NCBI GenBank assembly: GCA_029027825.1
Contig: CP093399.1
Coordinates: 1,488,001 to 1,552,000 of the forward strand
Length of the DNA: 64,000 bases
Direction: 5' to 3'
Source of the DNA: Rs1 sp029027825
Lineage (GTDB): Bacteria; Pseudomonadota; Gammaproteobacteria; Pseudomonadales; Balneatricaceae
Position 1 is the first letter of the stretch; each line of letters opens with the position of its first letter. The position numbers and the translations under genes were made by a program. Shown one piece after another: positions 46,055-54,805 of this stretch. The notes beneath the pieces are model-generated. The model worked only from the letters and a program-made list of their open reading frames with translations. It was not told where the DNA came from and did no database searches.

Positions 46055-47329
46055 ATGAAAACAACAACCATGCAACCAGCTAGTCAACATAAAAAAATGA
46101 TTCCCAGTATGATCGCCGCTGCGGTATTAAGTGTCACCGCCCAGGCAAATGCTGCTGAGTCAGTGTTCGTGGGTCATTTAGCAGATATGTCGGGACCGAC
46201 CGCATTTATCGGTAAAGTGTATGCCAATGGTATTCGAGATTCCCTTGCTTATATTAATGCTAATGGGGGCATAAATGGCACTAATCTAGAATTTGAAACC
46301 ATTGATTATGCCTATAAAGTACCCCAGGCTATAGCGGCCTATAAAAAGTGGAAATCCAGAAAAAGTATGGTCGCTATGCAAGGCTGGGGTACCGCGGATA
46401 CCGAAGCGTTAATTTCTTTTGTTGCGAAAGACAAAACGCCGGTTTTTTCAGCGTCATACTCCGGCCATTTAACGGATCCTACCGGTAAAAATCCACATAC
46501 TAAAAAGCCCGCACCTTACAATTTTTTCTATGGCGCGTCGTACTCTGATGCCTGTCGCGGCTTAGTGCAGTGGGCGGCTCAAGATTGGCAGGAGAAAGGG
46601 GGTAAAGGGAAACCTAAATTCACCCATATAGGTGCCAACCATCCCTTTCCCAATGCACCGAAAAAGGCCTGTGCTGAATATGCCACTGAATTGGGCTTTG
46701 ATGTACAGTCACCGGTGGTCGTCTCTATGAAACCTGGTGATTTTAAAGCGCAGTGCTTAAGTATCAAAAGCTCTGGCTCTAATTATGGTTACATTGGTAA
46801 CTTAGGTGGGTCAGTGCTCTCGTTGGTAAAGTCGTGTAATACGGTCGGCACTGATATTCAATTCATGTCTAATATCTGGGGCGGCGATAGAAAGACCTTT
46901 GCCGCGGCCGGTGAAGGTATTAAAGATTACATTTTCCCGGCGATGACCCCTTTTTGGAATGACGATGTGCCGGGGATGAAGCTGGTGCGAGAAATTTCCA
47001 AAATGTCCGATAAAGAGGGTAAAAAAGAGCGTTTACACCACTACATGCGCGGCGTTTGCTCTACCTACTTTATGAAAGAGGCGATGGAGTGGGCTGATGT
47101 TAACGGCGGTATTAGTGGCGAAAACATCAAAAAGGGCATGTACGCGCGTAAAAACTGGGTGCCTAAAGGCTTGGAGGGGGTTTGTTTAGCGGCGAACTGG
47201 ACGGCTGAAGATCATCGAGGTATTAATCAAGTCAATATCTACAAAGGCAATTACAACGGTGGCAAAGTGAGTATAGAGAAAGTCACTACGGTCAGCTTAG
47301 AGCGTCGCGATGATTGGTTGGGATATTAA
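46055..47329 (+). CDS. ABC importer substrate-binding protein, LivK-like
   Basis: The 424-residue protein has a signal peptide (cleavage near ANAAESV, residue 34) and a type I periplasmic-binding fold (Peripla_BP_6) starting VGHLADMSGPTAFIG. It is longer than LivK and carries several cysteines in the mature part that could form disulfides. This subgroup is often linked to aromatic or fatty carboxylate import rather than amino acids; that is inference from the operon. A GCGCAGC/GCTGCGC hairpin lies about 170 bases upstream, and a long stem-loop follows the gene. Confidence 0.9.
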   Translation: MKTTTMQPASQHKKMIPSMIAAAVLSVTAQANAAESVFVGHLADMSGPTAFIGKVYANGIRDSLAYINANGGINGTNLEFETIDYAYKVPQAIAAYKKWKSRKSMVAMQGWGTADTEALISFVAKDKTPVFSASYSGHLTDPTGKNPHTKKPAPYNFFYGASYSDACRGLVQWAAQDWQEKGGKGKPKFTHIGANHPFPNAPKKACAEYATELGFDVQSPVVVSMKPGDFKAQCLSIKSSGSNYGYIGNLGGSVLSLVKSCNTVGTDIQFMSNIWGGDRKTFAAAGEGIKDYIFPAMTPFWNDDVPGMKLVREISKMSDKEGKKERLHHYMRGVCSTYFMKEAMEWADVNGGISGENIKKGMYARKNWVPKGLEGVCLAANWTAEDHRGINQVNIYKGNYNGGKVSIEKVTTVSLERRDDWLGY

Positions 47330-47376
47330 TCGGTTAGAGTGAAGTTTGATTCTCTAAATTTGAGATGAATATCTCA

Positions 47377-47416
47377 TAACCCTCTATTTAACAGTTTGCT
47401 GGTTAGATAGAGGTTG
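47377..47416 (+). terminator. Stem-loop after the binding-protein gene
   Basis: AACCCTCTATTTAACAG and the facing GGTTAGATAGAGGTT form a long imperfect stem. The following GTTTATT is a weak U tract. It is more likely a partial terminator or an mRNA-stabilising structure than a full stop, since livF follows. Confidence 0.6.
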
Positions 47417-47451
47417 TTTATTAAGCGGCGTGTATACGCTGCTGTGTATTA

Positions 47452-47471
47452 CCTGAAGACACTGATTCAGG
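47452..47471. mobile_element. Family-2 element, 20-bp end-only form
   Basis: CCTGAAGACACTGATTCAGG is little more than the two family-2 ends joined. It is flanked by perfect 5-bp duplications TATTA (47447-47451 and 47472-47476). It lies 19 bases before the livF start codon, just upstream of the ribosome-binding site. Confidence 0.75.
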
Positions 47472-47490
47472 TATTAGATTCGGAGTGCTT

Positions 47491-48312
47491 ATGTCACAGC
47501 CTGCAAACCAGCCAGAAACAGTTGAGCCACTGTTGTCTGTAAACAACGTTGAAGTTATCTATGATGATGTTATTCAAGTGCTTAGAGGCGTTTCTTTAGA
47601 AGTTCCCAAGGGCCAAATTGTTACTTTGCTGGGGCCGAATGGGGCGGGAAAATCCACCACCTTAAAAGCTATATCAGGATTGTTGAAAACTGAGAATGGC
47701 GAAGTAAGCCGAGGTGATATTCACTTTATGGGGGAGCGAATCGACAAAAAATTCGCCGATGAAATTGTTCGCACAGGAATCTTCCAAGTGATGGAAGGGC
47801 GACGAATAATTGAAGATATGACCTCTATCGAAAATTTAAAACTCGGTGCATATACGCGTAATGATGCCCATATTAAATCAGATATTGAGCGAGTCTTTGA
47901 CTATTTTCCCAGGCTTAAAGAACGCACCGGCCTGGCGGGGTATCTGTCAGGGGGGGAGCAGCAAATGTTGGCAATTGGCAGAGCGCTAATGGCCAGGCCA
48001 AAAATGATCTGCTTGGATGAACCCTCGATGGGGTTGTCACCGCTGTTAGTTAAAGAAGTGTTCAGTATTATCCAAAAAATTAATAAAGAGCAGGGTATTA
48101 CCATGCTCTTGGTCGAGCAAAACGCCAATTATGCTCTACGTGCAGCCGATTATGGATACATTATGGAGTCGGGAAAAATTGTGCTGGATGGCAGCGCTGA
48201 GCAATTGATGAACAACGAGGATGTTAAAGAATTTTATTTAGGCGGCGGCAATGAAGAGCGCAAGAGTTTTAAGAACTTAAAGTCTTATAAACGACGCAAG
48301 CGCTGGCTGTAA
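47491..48312 (+). CDS. livF: Branched-chain-type ABC importer ATPase LivF
   Basis: The 273-residue ATPase shows Walker A GPNGAGKSTTL, LivF-type QVMEGRRIIEDMT, signature LSGGEQQML and Walker B MICLDEPSMGLSP. The start is the ATG at 47491, preceded by GGAG. The C terminus has a basic extension. It completes the importer with LivG, LivH, LivM and the binding protein. Confidence 0.93.
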   Translation: MSQPANQPETVEPLLSVNNVEVIYDDVIQVLRGVSLEVPKGQIVTLLGPNGAGKSTTLKAISGLLKTENGEVSRGDIHFMGERIDKKFADEIVRTGIFQVMEGRRIIEDMTSIENLKLGAYTRNDAHIKSDIERVFDYFPRLKERTGLAGYLSGGEQQMLAIGRALMARPKMICLDEPSMGLSPLLVKEVFSIIQKINKEQGITMLLVEQNANYALRAADYGYIMESGKIVLDGSAEQLMNNEDVKEFYLGGGNEERKSFKNLKSYKRRKRWL

Positions 48313-48438
48313 AGGGGTGGTTTGAAAGCTTCTCTACCACTCAATCTAAGATCACTGATCGACTATGATCATGCTATATAACCGTACTATATATCCGTAA
48401 TATATATCCGTAATATAACCGTACTTAAGTGAGTTGAT

Positions 48439-49716
48439 ATGTCTAAGTATTTTAGTACTCAAGAAACCCAAGATCCGAATCAAAGAGAGCGGATTTTACT
48501 CGATAAACTAGCGCCTTTTATTAACTATGCTAAAGCGCATAGTGCTTACTATGCGAAAACCTTAGCGAGTATAGATGGGGCCACAATTGACTCTAGGGTT
48601 AGTTTATCTACCTTGCCGATAACCCGTAAGTCTGACCTTATTGCACTGCAAAAACAAACCCCGCCCTTTGCTGGGCTAACCAGCGACACTGGAAAGATAG
48701 AGCGAATATTCCAATCACCGGGACCGATCAACGAGCCGGAAAACAGCGCGCATGACTGGTGGAGAATGGGGCAGGCGTTTCATGCGGCGGGCTTTAGAAA
48801 AGGCGATAAGGTACAAAACTGCCTGTCCTATCATTTGACGCCAGGCGGCTTTATACTCGATTCTGGTGCCAGAGCTTGTGGTTGTACGGTAATTCCAGCG
48901 GGCCCTGGGCAGACGGATCAACAGTTAAATGTTATTGAAAGTCTACAGCCACAAGGCTATTGTGGCACCCCTTCGTTTCTTAAAATATTACTCGATAAAG
49001 CCGCGAGTCAGCAGCGAGATATTTCTAGTATTAGCAAAGCATTAGTCACAGGTGAGGCGTATCTTCCAGCATTGAGGGCGGAATTTAAGCGCGCCGGAAT
49101 ACAGGCGTTACAAGCGTATGCAACTGCTGATATAGGATTGATCGGCTATGAAACTGCTCCACATGACGGCTTAATTATTAGCGAAGATATCATTGTTGAA
49201 ATCGTTAGGCCAGGCACTTTGCACACAGTTGCCGATGGTGAAATTGGCGAAGTTGTAGTGACTAGTTTCAACCCTGATTATCCGTTAATTCGCTTTGCCA
49301 CGGGGGATTTGTCCGCGGTACTGAGCAAAGCTGCCATCAACCCTGCTAGCTTGTGTCAGCGAACCAATATGCGGATCAAAGGTTGGCTGGGCAGAGCGGA
49401 TCAAACTTGCAAAGTAAAAGGGATGTTCGTACACCCAGAACAACTTGAAAAAGTACGTTTACAACAGCCGGAAATCATCAAGCTAAAATTACAAGTTGAT
49501 CAACAAAATCATAATGATACGATGACCTTGTACTGTGAAGTAAGTGCGAGTTATTTAACCGGTGGGGCGCAACAAGATGACGCGGCTAAGCTCGCGGAAG
49601 CTATCGCCAGCAGCCTAAAATCGATCACTAATCTAAATGGCAAAGTTATCTTGGTCGCCGTCGACAGTTTGCTCAATGATGGTAAAGTAATTACCGATTT
49701 AAGATCGGTTTCTTAA
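48439..49716 (+). CDS. PaaK-like adenylate-forming protein with altered P-loop
   Basis: This 425-residue protein matches the phenylacetate-CoA ligase family in layout, with VVVTSFNPDYPLIRFATGDLS and GWLGRADQTCKVKGMFVHP near the C terminus. Where PaaK has an SSGTTGKP-type ATP loop, this protein reads QSPGPINEPE, lacking the Ser/Thr/Gly run. ATP use may be altered or lost. It follows livF by 126 bases and probably belongs to the same operon. It may handle the same acyl group as the upstream synthetase. Confidence 0.82.
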   Translation: MSKYFSTQETQDPNQRERILLDKLAPFINYAKAHSAYYAKTLASIDGATIDSRVSLSTLPITRKSDLIALQKQTPPFAGLTSDTGKIERIFQSPGPINEPENSAHDWWRMGQAFHAAGFRKGDKVQNCLSYHLTPGGFILDSGARACGCTVIPAGPGQTDQQLNVIESLQPQGYCGTPSFLKILLDKAASQQRDISSISKALVTGEAYLPALRAEFKRAGIQALQAYATADIGLIGYETAPHDGLIISEDIIVEIVRPGTLHTVADGEIGEVVVTSFNPDYPLIRFATGDLSAVLSKAAINPASLCQRTNMRIKGWLGRADQTCKVKGMFVHPEQLEKVRLQQPEIIKLKLQVDQQNHNDTMTLYCEVSASYLTGGAQQDDAAKLAEAIASSLKSITNLNGKVILVAVDSLLNDGKVITDLRSVS

Positions 49717-49720
49717 TATT

Positions 49721-49800
49721 TTCTGAATTTGTGGCTTAAGTGAATTAGAGAGCTGCGGTGCTGTATATTACAGTGCAGTGCATTGAATTCACAGCTTCAG
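49721..49800. mobile_element. Family-2 element, 80-bp degraded form
   Basis: CTGAATTTGTGGCTTAAG faces GAATTCACAGCTTCAG at the other end. Perfect duplications ATATT flank it (49716-49720 and 49801-49805). The outermost CC has become TT. It begins four bases after the PaaK-like stop codon and ends 21 bases before the thioesterase start. Confidence 0.72.
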
Positions 49801-49821
49801 ATATTTGACAAGGATAATTTA

Positions 49822-50319
49822 ATGAGTGACCTAAAATCTGTTCAGAGCACTGAGCAGCAGGCATTTCAGCAAGCCTACCCAGACGACTTTAGCCACTGTT
49901 ATGGCTGTGGCACACTCAACGCCGATGGCCATCAAATAAAAAGCTATTGGCACGGTGAGCAAACCATTGCGCGCTTTACGCCGTTAGATTGCCATATGGC
50001 ATTGCCAGGGTTTGTCTACGGTGGTTTGCTTGCCTCTTTGATCGACTGTCATGGCACTGGCAGTGCGTCGGCAATGGCCTATAAATTCCAAGGTAGGGAG
50101 CTAGGCTCAGCACCTCAAATGCGTTTTGTGACCGGTAATTTAAACGTTAGTTACTTAGCACCGACCCCGCTGGGAGTTGAATTAACGCTAATCGGCGATT
50201 TTGTCGAAGTAAAAGAAAGAAAAATCACCGTTGATATTCAATTGTATGCGGGCGATAAATTGTGCGTCAAGGGGCAAGTGATCGCGATAAAAATGCCCAA
50301 TTCTATGGCGACGTCTTAA
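49822..50319 (+). CDS. Hotdog-fold thioesterase (PaaI/4HBT type)
   Basis: The 165-residue protein has the 4HBT hotdog core. PGFVYGGLLASLIDCHGTGS corresponds to the catalytic helix region, and LNVSYLAPTPLG follows. A CYGCG motif near residue 28 is common in this subgroup. The start is the ATG at 49822, with AAGGA upstream. It likely releases CoA from esters formed by the adjacent ligases, freeing trapped CoA; that role is inferred from position. Confidence 0.85.
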   Translation: MSDLKSVQSTEQQAFQQAYPDDFSHCYGCGTLNADGHQIKSYWHGEQTIARFTPLDCHMALPGFVYGGLLASLIDCHGTGSASAMAYKFQGRELGSAPQMRFVTGNLNVSYLAPTPLGVELTLIGDFVEVKERKITVDIQLYAGDKLCVKGQVIAIKMPNSMATS

Positions 50320-50643
50320 ATTGATTTAAGGCGGGTTAAGCCTACACAATAAAAGTAAATATCCCTATCGAGCTCTTTAATAGCAGTGTCTGTTAATCGT
50401 TTAGAGAGGGGATTTATAGCTATGACCAGCCTTTTCTTCCTAAATTCTCCTCAGCTATTTGCTCAATAGCTGTTCAATAGCGGCTAATTTGCCGCCGCAT
50501 TCGTTATTACCTATACCCCCTATAGAAATTCTAAGCGGATTTTAGCCTATAAACAGCCCCTAGTTAGTTGCTTTAAAAGCTCAACTTTTATAATTTAGTA
50601 GGGGTGTTTAGAGAACGCTATTTTTTCATGTTTTAGGACCGTT
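50320..50643. other. Intergenic region, nothing recognised
   Basis: These 324 bases lie before the alcohol dehydrogenase and presumably hold the promoter of the dehydrogenase-amaA-amaB operon. No gene, repeat-family copy or clear hairpin was recognised. Confidence 0.35.
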
Positions 50644-51690
50644 ATTATCAAAGCAGCCATCTATAGTCAATTTCAACAACCATTATCTATTGTCACTGTA
50701 GACGACCCGGCGCCGAGCCTTAAAGGCGTAGTTATTAAAGTGGGCGCGACAGGGTTATGTCGTAGTGATTGGCATGGTTGGATGGGCCACGACCCGGATA
50801 TTTGTCTGCCTCATATACCTGGCCATGAACTGGCGGGAACCATCGAAGCGGTTGGCAAAGATACGCTTAATTGGTCCGTGGGCGATAGGGTGACCTTACC
50901 ATTTGTCTGTGGCTGCGGGAGTTGCCAGCAGTGTATCAGCGGCAACCATCAAGTATGCGATCATCAATTTCAACCGGGTTTCACGGCATGGGGCTCCTAT
51001 GCTGAATATGTCGCTATAGATTATGCGGATACTAATTTAGTGGCACTTCCCGCTGAAATTAATTTTGTCACTGCCGCTAGCTTAGGCTGTCGGTTTGTCA
51101 CCGCTTTTCGGGCGATTGTAGATCAGGGAAATGTCAGTGCCGGCCAATGGGTGGCGGTGCATGGCTGTGGCGGGGTTGGTTTATCCGCCATTATGATCGC
51201 CACAGCTCTCGGGGCGAATGTTATCGCGATTGATATCTGTGATGAAAAATTAGCCTTTGCTAAAAGTATCGGCGCGCTCTTGACCCTGAATGCGAGTCAA
51301 GCTACCGATTTAGTGGCAGAAATTAAAACCTTAAGCCAAGGCGGAGTGCATGTTTCTATCGATGCATTAGGCAGCCACATTACTTGTCGCAACTCAATAT
51401 TAAATCTGCGCAAACGCGGGCGGCACATTCAGGTGGGCCTGATGGCGGGGGCAGATGCTCAAGCGGCGATCCCGATGGATCGCGTGATCAGTGACGAGTT
51501 AGAAATTTACGGTAGTCACGGTATGCAGGCGCATCGCTACCCTGAATTATTAAATATGATAAAAAGCGGCAAATTAGCCCCTGAACTGCTGATTGGAAGA
51601 ACCATCAGTCTCAGTCAATCTGTCACTGAACTGCCGAAAATGGACGAATTTAAAGGCGTCGGCGTCACTGTTATCGATCGCTTTAAATAG
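50644..51690 (+). CDS. Zinc-dependent alcohol dehydrogenase, probable ATT start
   Basis: This is a medium-chain zinc dehydrogenase of about 348 residues. The catalytic zinc site is GLCRSDWHGW plus PGHELAG; the structural-zinc cysteines are in CGCGSCQQC and HQVC; the NAD fold has GCGGVGLSAIMIA. The conserved N terminus (IKAAIYSQF) is encoded, but no ATG, GTG or TTG precedes it in frame back to a stop at 50599. The best start is ATT at 50644, five bases after AGGA. A GTG at 50740 would remove the first 32 residues. It lies 27 bases before the amaA-like gene. The substrate is unknown. Confidence 0.82.
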   Translation: MIKAAIYSQFQQPLSIVTVDDPAPSLKGVVIKVGATGLCRSDWHGWMGHDPDICLPHIPGHELAGTIEAVGKDTLNWSVGDRVTLPFVCGCGSCQQCISGNHQVCDHQFQPGFTAWGSYAEYVAIDYADTNLVALPAEINFVTAASLGCRFVTAFRAIVDQGNVSAGQWVAVHGCGGVGLSAIMIATALGANVIAIDICDEKLAFAKSIGALLTLNASQATDLVAEIKTLSQGGVHVSIDALGSHITCRNSILNLRKRGRHIQVGLMAGADAQAAIPMDRVISDELEIYGSHGMQAHRYPELLNMIKSGKLAPELLIGRTISLSQSVTELPKMDEFKGVGVTVIDRFK

Positions 51691-51717
51691 CGAGCAGATT
51701 AATTAGGAAGTAAATTA

Positions 51718-52992
51718 GTGAAAAATTTGTGGCAGGCAACTCGACATCAATCACCATCAACGATTGCAGACAATCAATTGCAGGACCAGATTGAGGTAGA
51801 TGTTGCCATCGTCGGCGCTGGTTTTAGCGGCCTGTCTTGCGCACTACACTTGGCGCAACAAGGCGTAAAAGTGGCAGTGCTCGAAGCTGCAAATATAGGT
51901 GAGGGCGCCTCGGGGCGCAACGTTGGACTAACCAACCCGGGCTTATGGATTATGCCTAAAGAAACCGAATCTTTACTGGGGGCAAAAGCTGGGCAAAAAT
52001 TAAATCAATTTTTAATCGATGCTCCTCAGTATGTTGAAGCGCTAATCAATGAATACCAGCTAGACTGTGACTATCAAAACAATGGTACTTTACATCTAGC
52101 ACACTCGAAAGCGTCGATAAAATATCTAGTAGAGCGTCAACAACAACTTCGTGCCTACGGTGCCAGCATTGATTTATTAGATCGACAAGCAGCTTATGCG
52201 AAGACCAAAGCCGAGGGCTATTACGGGGCTTTATTGGATAATAAAGCCGGTACTTTACACCCTTTGAAATACTGCCAAGGTCTGGGGGAAATCGCGGTGC
52301 AAAAGGGTGTACAACTCTATGAGCAGTCGGCGGTATTGGATATTCAGCGCCGGCAAAAGAAATTACAGCTCAGCACAAAATCAGGGATTGTTAATGCCGA
52401 TAAAGTGGTTTTGGCAACCAATGCCTACGAAACACATTTAAGTTACTCGCAACAATTGTATACGCCTTTGTATTTCAGCCAGCTGGCGAGTCAGCCGCTC
52501 AGTGAAGAGCAGCGACAACTATGCTTGCCAGATAATAATGGCTGTTGGGATACCGGCATGGTGATGCGCTCTTTTCGCACCGATAGCGACGGGCGTCTGC
52601 TGGTGGGCACTGTCGGTAATATACACAGCAAAGATGCGCGGGGGCTTAAACATTGGTCCAAGCATGTGATCAGTAAAACATTCCCTGAGATAGGCGAGCT
52701 CGAGTATCAATACGCATGGGCAGGGCGAATTGCAAAGAGCAGTAACAATATCCCGCAACTTGCTGAAATAGATAAAGATATAATTCAAATAATGGGCTAT
52801 AGCGGACGGGGAATTGCCGGCGCAACAGTCGCGGGAAAAGAAATCGCAGAGTATTTAACCAATCAGATAGGCAGTGCTGAACTAGCATTGCCATTCAACA
52901 AGGCTAAAACAATTAGTTTTAACCAATTACGAGCGGCTGTTTACGAGATAGGCAGCCAACTTTCACATTTCAGTGATCATATAATAAGGTAG
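51718..52992 (+). CDS. amaA: FAD-dependent amine oxidoreductase, probable L-pipecolate oxidase (AmaA-like)
   Basis: The 424-residue flavoprotein is of the D-amino-acid-oxidase (DAO) superfamily. The dinucleotide loop is GAGFSGLSCALHL near residue 34, with a following EGASGRN segment. C-terminal features are GRIAKSSNNIPQ and MGYSGRGIAGA. It starts with GTG at 51718 after AGGAAG. Four bases separate it from an aminoadipate semialdehyde dehydrogenase gene, the same pairing as amaA-amaB of Pseudomonas lysine catabolism. The specificity is inferred from that pairing; a glutamylputrescine-oxidase-like role is the alternative. Confidence 0.78.
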   Translation: MKNLWQATRHQSPSTIADNQLQDQIEVDVAIVGAGFSGLSCALHLAQQGVKVAVLEAANIGEGASGRNVGLTNPGLWIMPKETESLLGAKAGQKLNQFLIDAPQYVEALINEYQLDCDYQNNGTLHLAHSKASIKYLVERQQQLRAYGASIDLLDRQAAYAKTKAEGYYGALLDNKAGTLHPLKYCQGLGEIAVQKGVQLYEQSAVLDIQRRQKKLQLSTKSGIVNADKVVLATNAYETHLSYSQQLYTPLYFSQLASQPLSEEQRQLCLPDNNGCWDTGMVMRSFRTDSDGRLLVGTVGNIHSKDARGLKHWSKHVISKTFPEIGELEYQYAWAGRIAKSSNNIPQLAEIDKDIIQIMGYSGRGIAGATVAGKEIAEYLTNQIGSAELALPFNKAKTISFNQLRAAVYEIGSQLSHFSDHIIR

Positions 52993-52996
52993 CGTC

Positions 52997-54511
52997 ATGG
53001 ATATTAAAGAGATATTTAAACAACTGGATTTACAAGATACAGATATAAACGGTGGTACTTTAGCGGTATTCAGTCCCACTGACGGCGCTAGAATAGGCCA
53101 AGTTAAAATAGACTCTAGTGCAGTGATCGATAGCAAAATTGATCAGGCACAAGTGGCTTTCAAAGAGTGGCGCAATGTACCTGCTCCTCGTCGTGGTGAG
53201 TTGGTTAGAATTTTAGGCAATATTTTAAGAGACAAGAAAGAGGCGCTAGGTTCTTTAGTCAGTCTTGAATGTGGCAAAATCTATCAAGAGGGCTTAGGTG
53301 AAGTTCAGGAAATGATCGATATTTGTGACTTCGCGGTAGGCCAAGCACGTCAGTTGTACGGCCTAACAATTGCCTCTGAACGTCCTAGTCATAAGATGCG
53401 TGAATATTGGCAGCCAATGGGACCTATTGGTGTCATCTCTGCTTTTAACTTCCCAGTCGCGGTATGGGCTTGGAATACTGCGCTTGCAGTTGTCTGCGGA
53501 AATAGTGTGCTTTGGAAGCCTTCAGAAAAAACGCCTCTAACAGCCATTGCCTGTCAGAAAATTTTTGCTCAAGCTGTCGCTGAATTCGGTGATGATGCTC
53601 CTGCATACTTATCGCAGATCATTATTGGCGAGAGAGAAGCTGGCGAGCAGCTAGTTGCCAGTACTAAAGTACCAGTGATTAGTGCTACAGGAAGCAGTGC
53701 TATGGGTCGATTGGTTGGCACTCAAGTTGCCAAGCGCTTTGGCAGATCACTACTAGAATTAGGCGGCAATAATGCGATTATCGTCGCGCCAACTGCTGAT
53801 TTATCCATTGCTTTTCAGGGAATACTCTTCGGTGCAGTAGGGACCTGTGGTCAGCGCTGTACATCAACGCGTCGTATCTTTGTACACGCAGATGTTTATG
53901 ATCAGCTAGTCCCTAAGTTGAAGCGTGCCTATGCTCAAGTGAAAATTGGCGATCCATTAGATGAGAACATCTTAGTTGGCCCGCTCGTCGATAAAGATGC
54001 ATTCAACAACATGCAAGCGGCGCTTGTATTGGCGAAGAAAAATGGTGGAGACATCATTGGTGGAGAGCGTGTTCTTGAAGACAAGTACCCCGCTGGATAC
54101 TATGTAAACCCTGCTATTGTTGAGATGCAAGGCGACGTCGATAATGTCCGAGAAGAAACCTTCGCCCCTATTTTGTATGTTTTCAAATATACAGATCTAG
54201 ATGAAGCTATTCATCGTCAAAATGATGTTCCTCAAGGGCTTTCTTCAGCAATCTTCACTAGAGACGTGCTTGAAGCTGAGATATTTACCTCAGAGAGCGG
54301 CAGTGACTGTGGCATTGCAAACGTCAATATAGGCACATCAGGTGCTGAAATTGGCGGCGCATTTGGCGGCGAGAAAGAAACTGGTGGTGGACGTGAAAGT
54401 GGATCTGACGCATGGAAAGTCTACATGCGTAGAATGACATCGACGCTAAACTACTCAAAAGAACTGCCATTAGCGCAAGGCATCAAATTAGATTTATCTG
54501 ATTTTGATTAG
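52997..54511 (+). CDS. amaB: L-aminoadipate-semialdehyde dehydrogenase (ALDH7/AmaB type)
   Basis: The 504-residue aldehyde dehydrogenase closely follows the ALDH7 family. ISAFNFPVAVWAWN precedes the NAD site; the catalytic Glu is in LELGGNNAIIV and the nucleophilic Cys in GTCGQRCTSTRR. NVNIGTSGAEIGGAFGGEKE and the GGRESGSDAWK end motif are hallmarks of this family. It oxidises aminoadipate semialdehyde (in equilibrium with piperideine-6-carboxylate) to 2-aminoadipate in lysine degradation. It is the last gene of its operon and is followed by two stem-loops. Its codon use looks more like that of a highly expressed gene than its neighbours'. Confidence 0.92.
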   Translation: MDIKEIFKQLDLQDTDINGGTLAVFSPTDGARIGQVKIDSSAVIDSKIDQAQVAFKEWRNVPAPRRGELVRILGNILRDKKEALGSLVSLECGKIYQEGLGEVQEMIDICDFAVGQARQLYGLTIASERPSHKMREYWQPMGPIGVISAFNFPVAVWAWNTALAVVCGNSVLWKPSEKTPLTAIACQKIFAQAVAEFGDDAPAYLSQIIIGEREAGEQLVASTKVPVISATGSSAMGRLVGTQVAKRFGRSLLELGGNNAIIVAPTADLSIAFQGILFGAVGTCGQRCTSTRRIFVHADVYDQLVPKLKRAYAQVKIGDPLDENILVGPLVDKDAFNNMQAALVLAKKNGGDIIGGERVLEDKYPAGYYVNPAIVEMQGDVDNVREETFAPILYVFKYTDLDEAIHRQNDVPQGLSSAIFTRDVLEAEIFTSESGSDCGIANVNIGTSGAEIGGAFGGEKETGGGRESGSDAWKVYMRRMTSTLNYSKELPLAQGIKLDLSDFD

Positions 54512-54516
54512 CCGAC

Positions 54517-54543
54517 TTAATCCCTAAACTAACCGGGGATTAA
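54517..54543 (+). terminator. Terminator-like stem-loop after amaB
   Basis: TTAATCCC (54517-54524) pairs with GGGATTAA (54536-54543). There is no strong U tract. It starts six bases after the amaB stop codon. Confidence 0.6.
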
Positions 54544-54550
54544 AGTATTA

Positions 54551-54611
54551 AATTTGGCCGCAGTTGAAGGGTGTTGTCATCGTGACAACACGCGGATGCT
54601 GCGGCCAAATT
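54551..54611. other. 61-base two-tier hairpin
   Basis: AATTTGGCCGCAG (54551-54563) is the exact complement of CTGCGGCCAAATT (54599-54611). Inside it a second perfect stem, GTGTTGTCA with TGACAACAC, closes on a three-base loop. The two stems are separated by an unpaired 7 x 7 internal loop. It stands between amaB and the MFS gene and could be a terminator, a small RNA element or a palindromic insertion. Confidence 0.8.
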
Positions 54612-54625
54612 CTCACTCTTATGCT

Positions 54626-54640
54626 GAGACCTCTGCAGTT
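54626..54640. repeat. Family-1 element, end fragment
   Basis: GAGACCTCTGCAGTT matches the family-1 left end over about 13 bases and then diverges. It is probably the remnant of a degraded copy. Confidence 0.45.
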
Positions 54641-54805
54641 GCACTCCGTGTGATTGTCTCGCTACAAAAAATCATCCCTCAGTTATTTATCAAGTATTCC
54701 TCAAGTACGCCTCAAGTACCCCTCAAGCAATATTAAAATCCCACAGAACCTTCTAATATCGCTATAATCACCAGAGATTATGCCGCTAAATGAATAGGAT
54801 AACGG

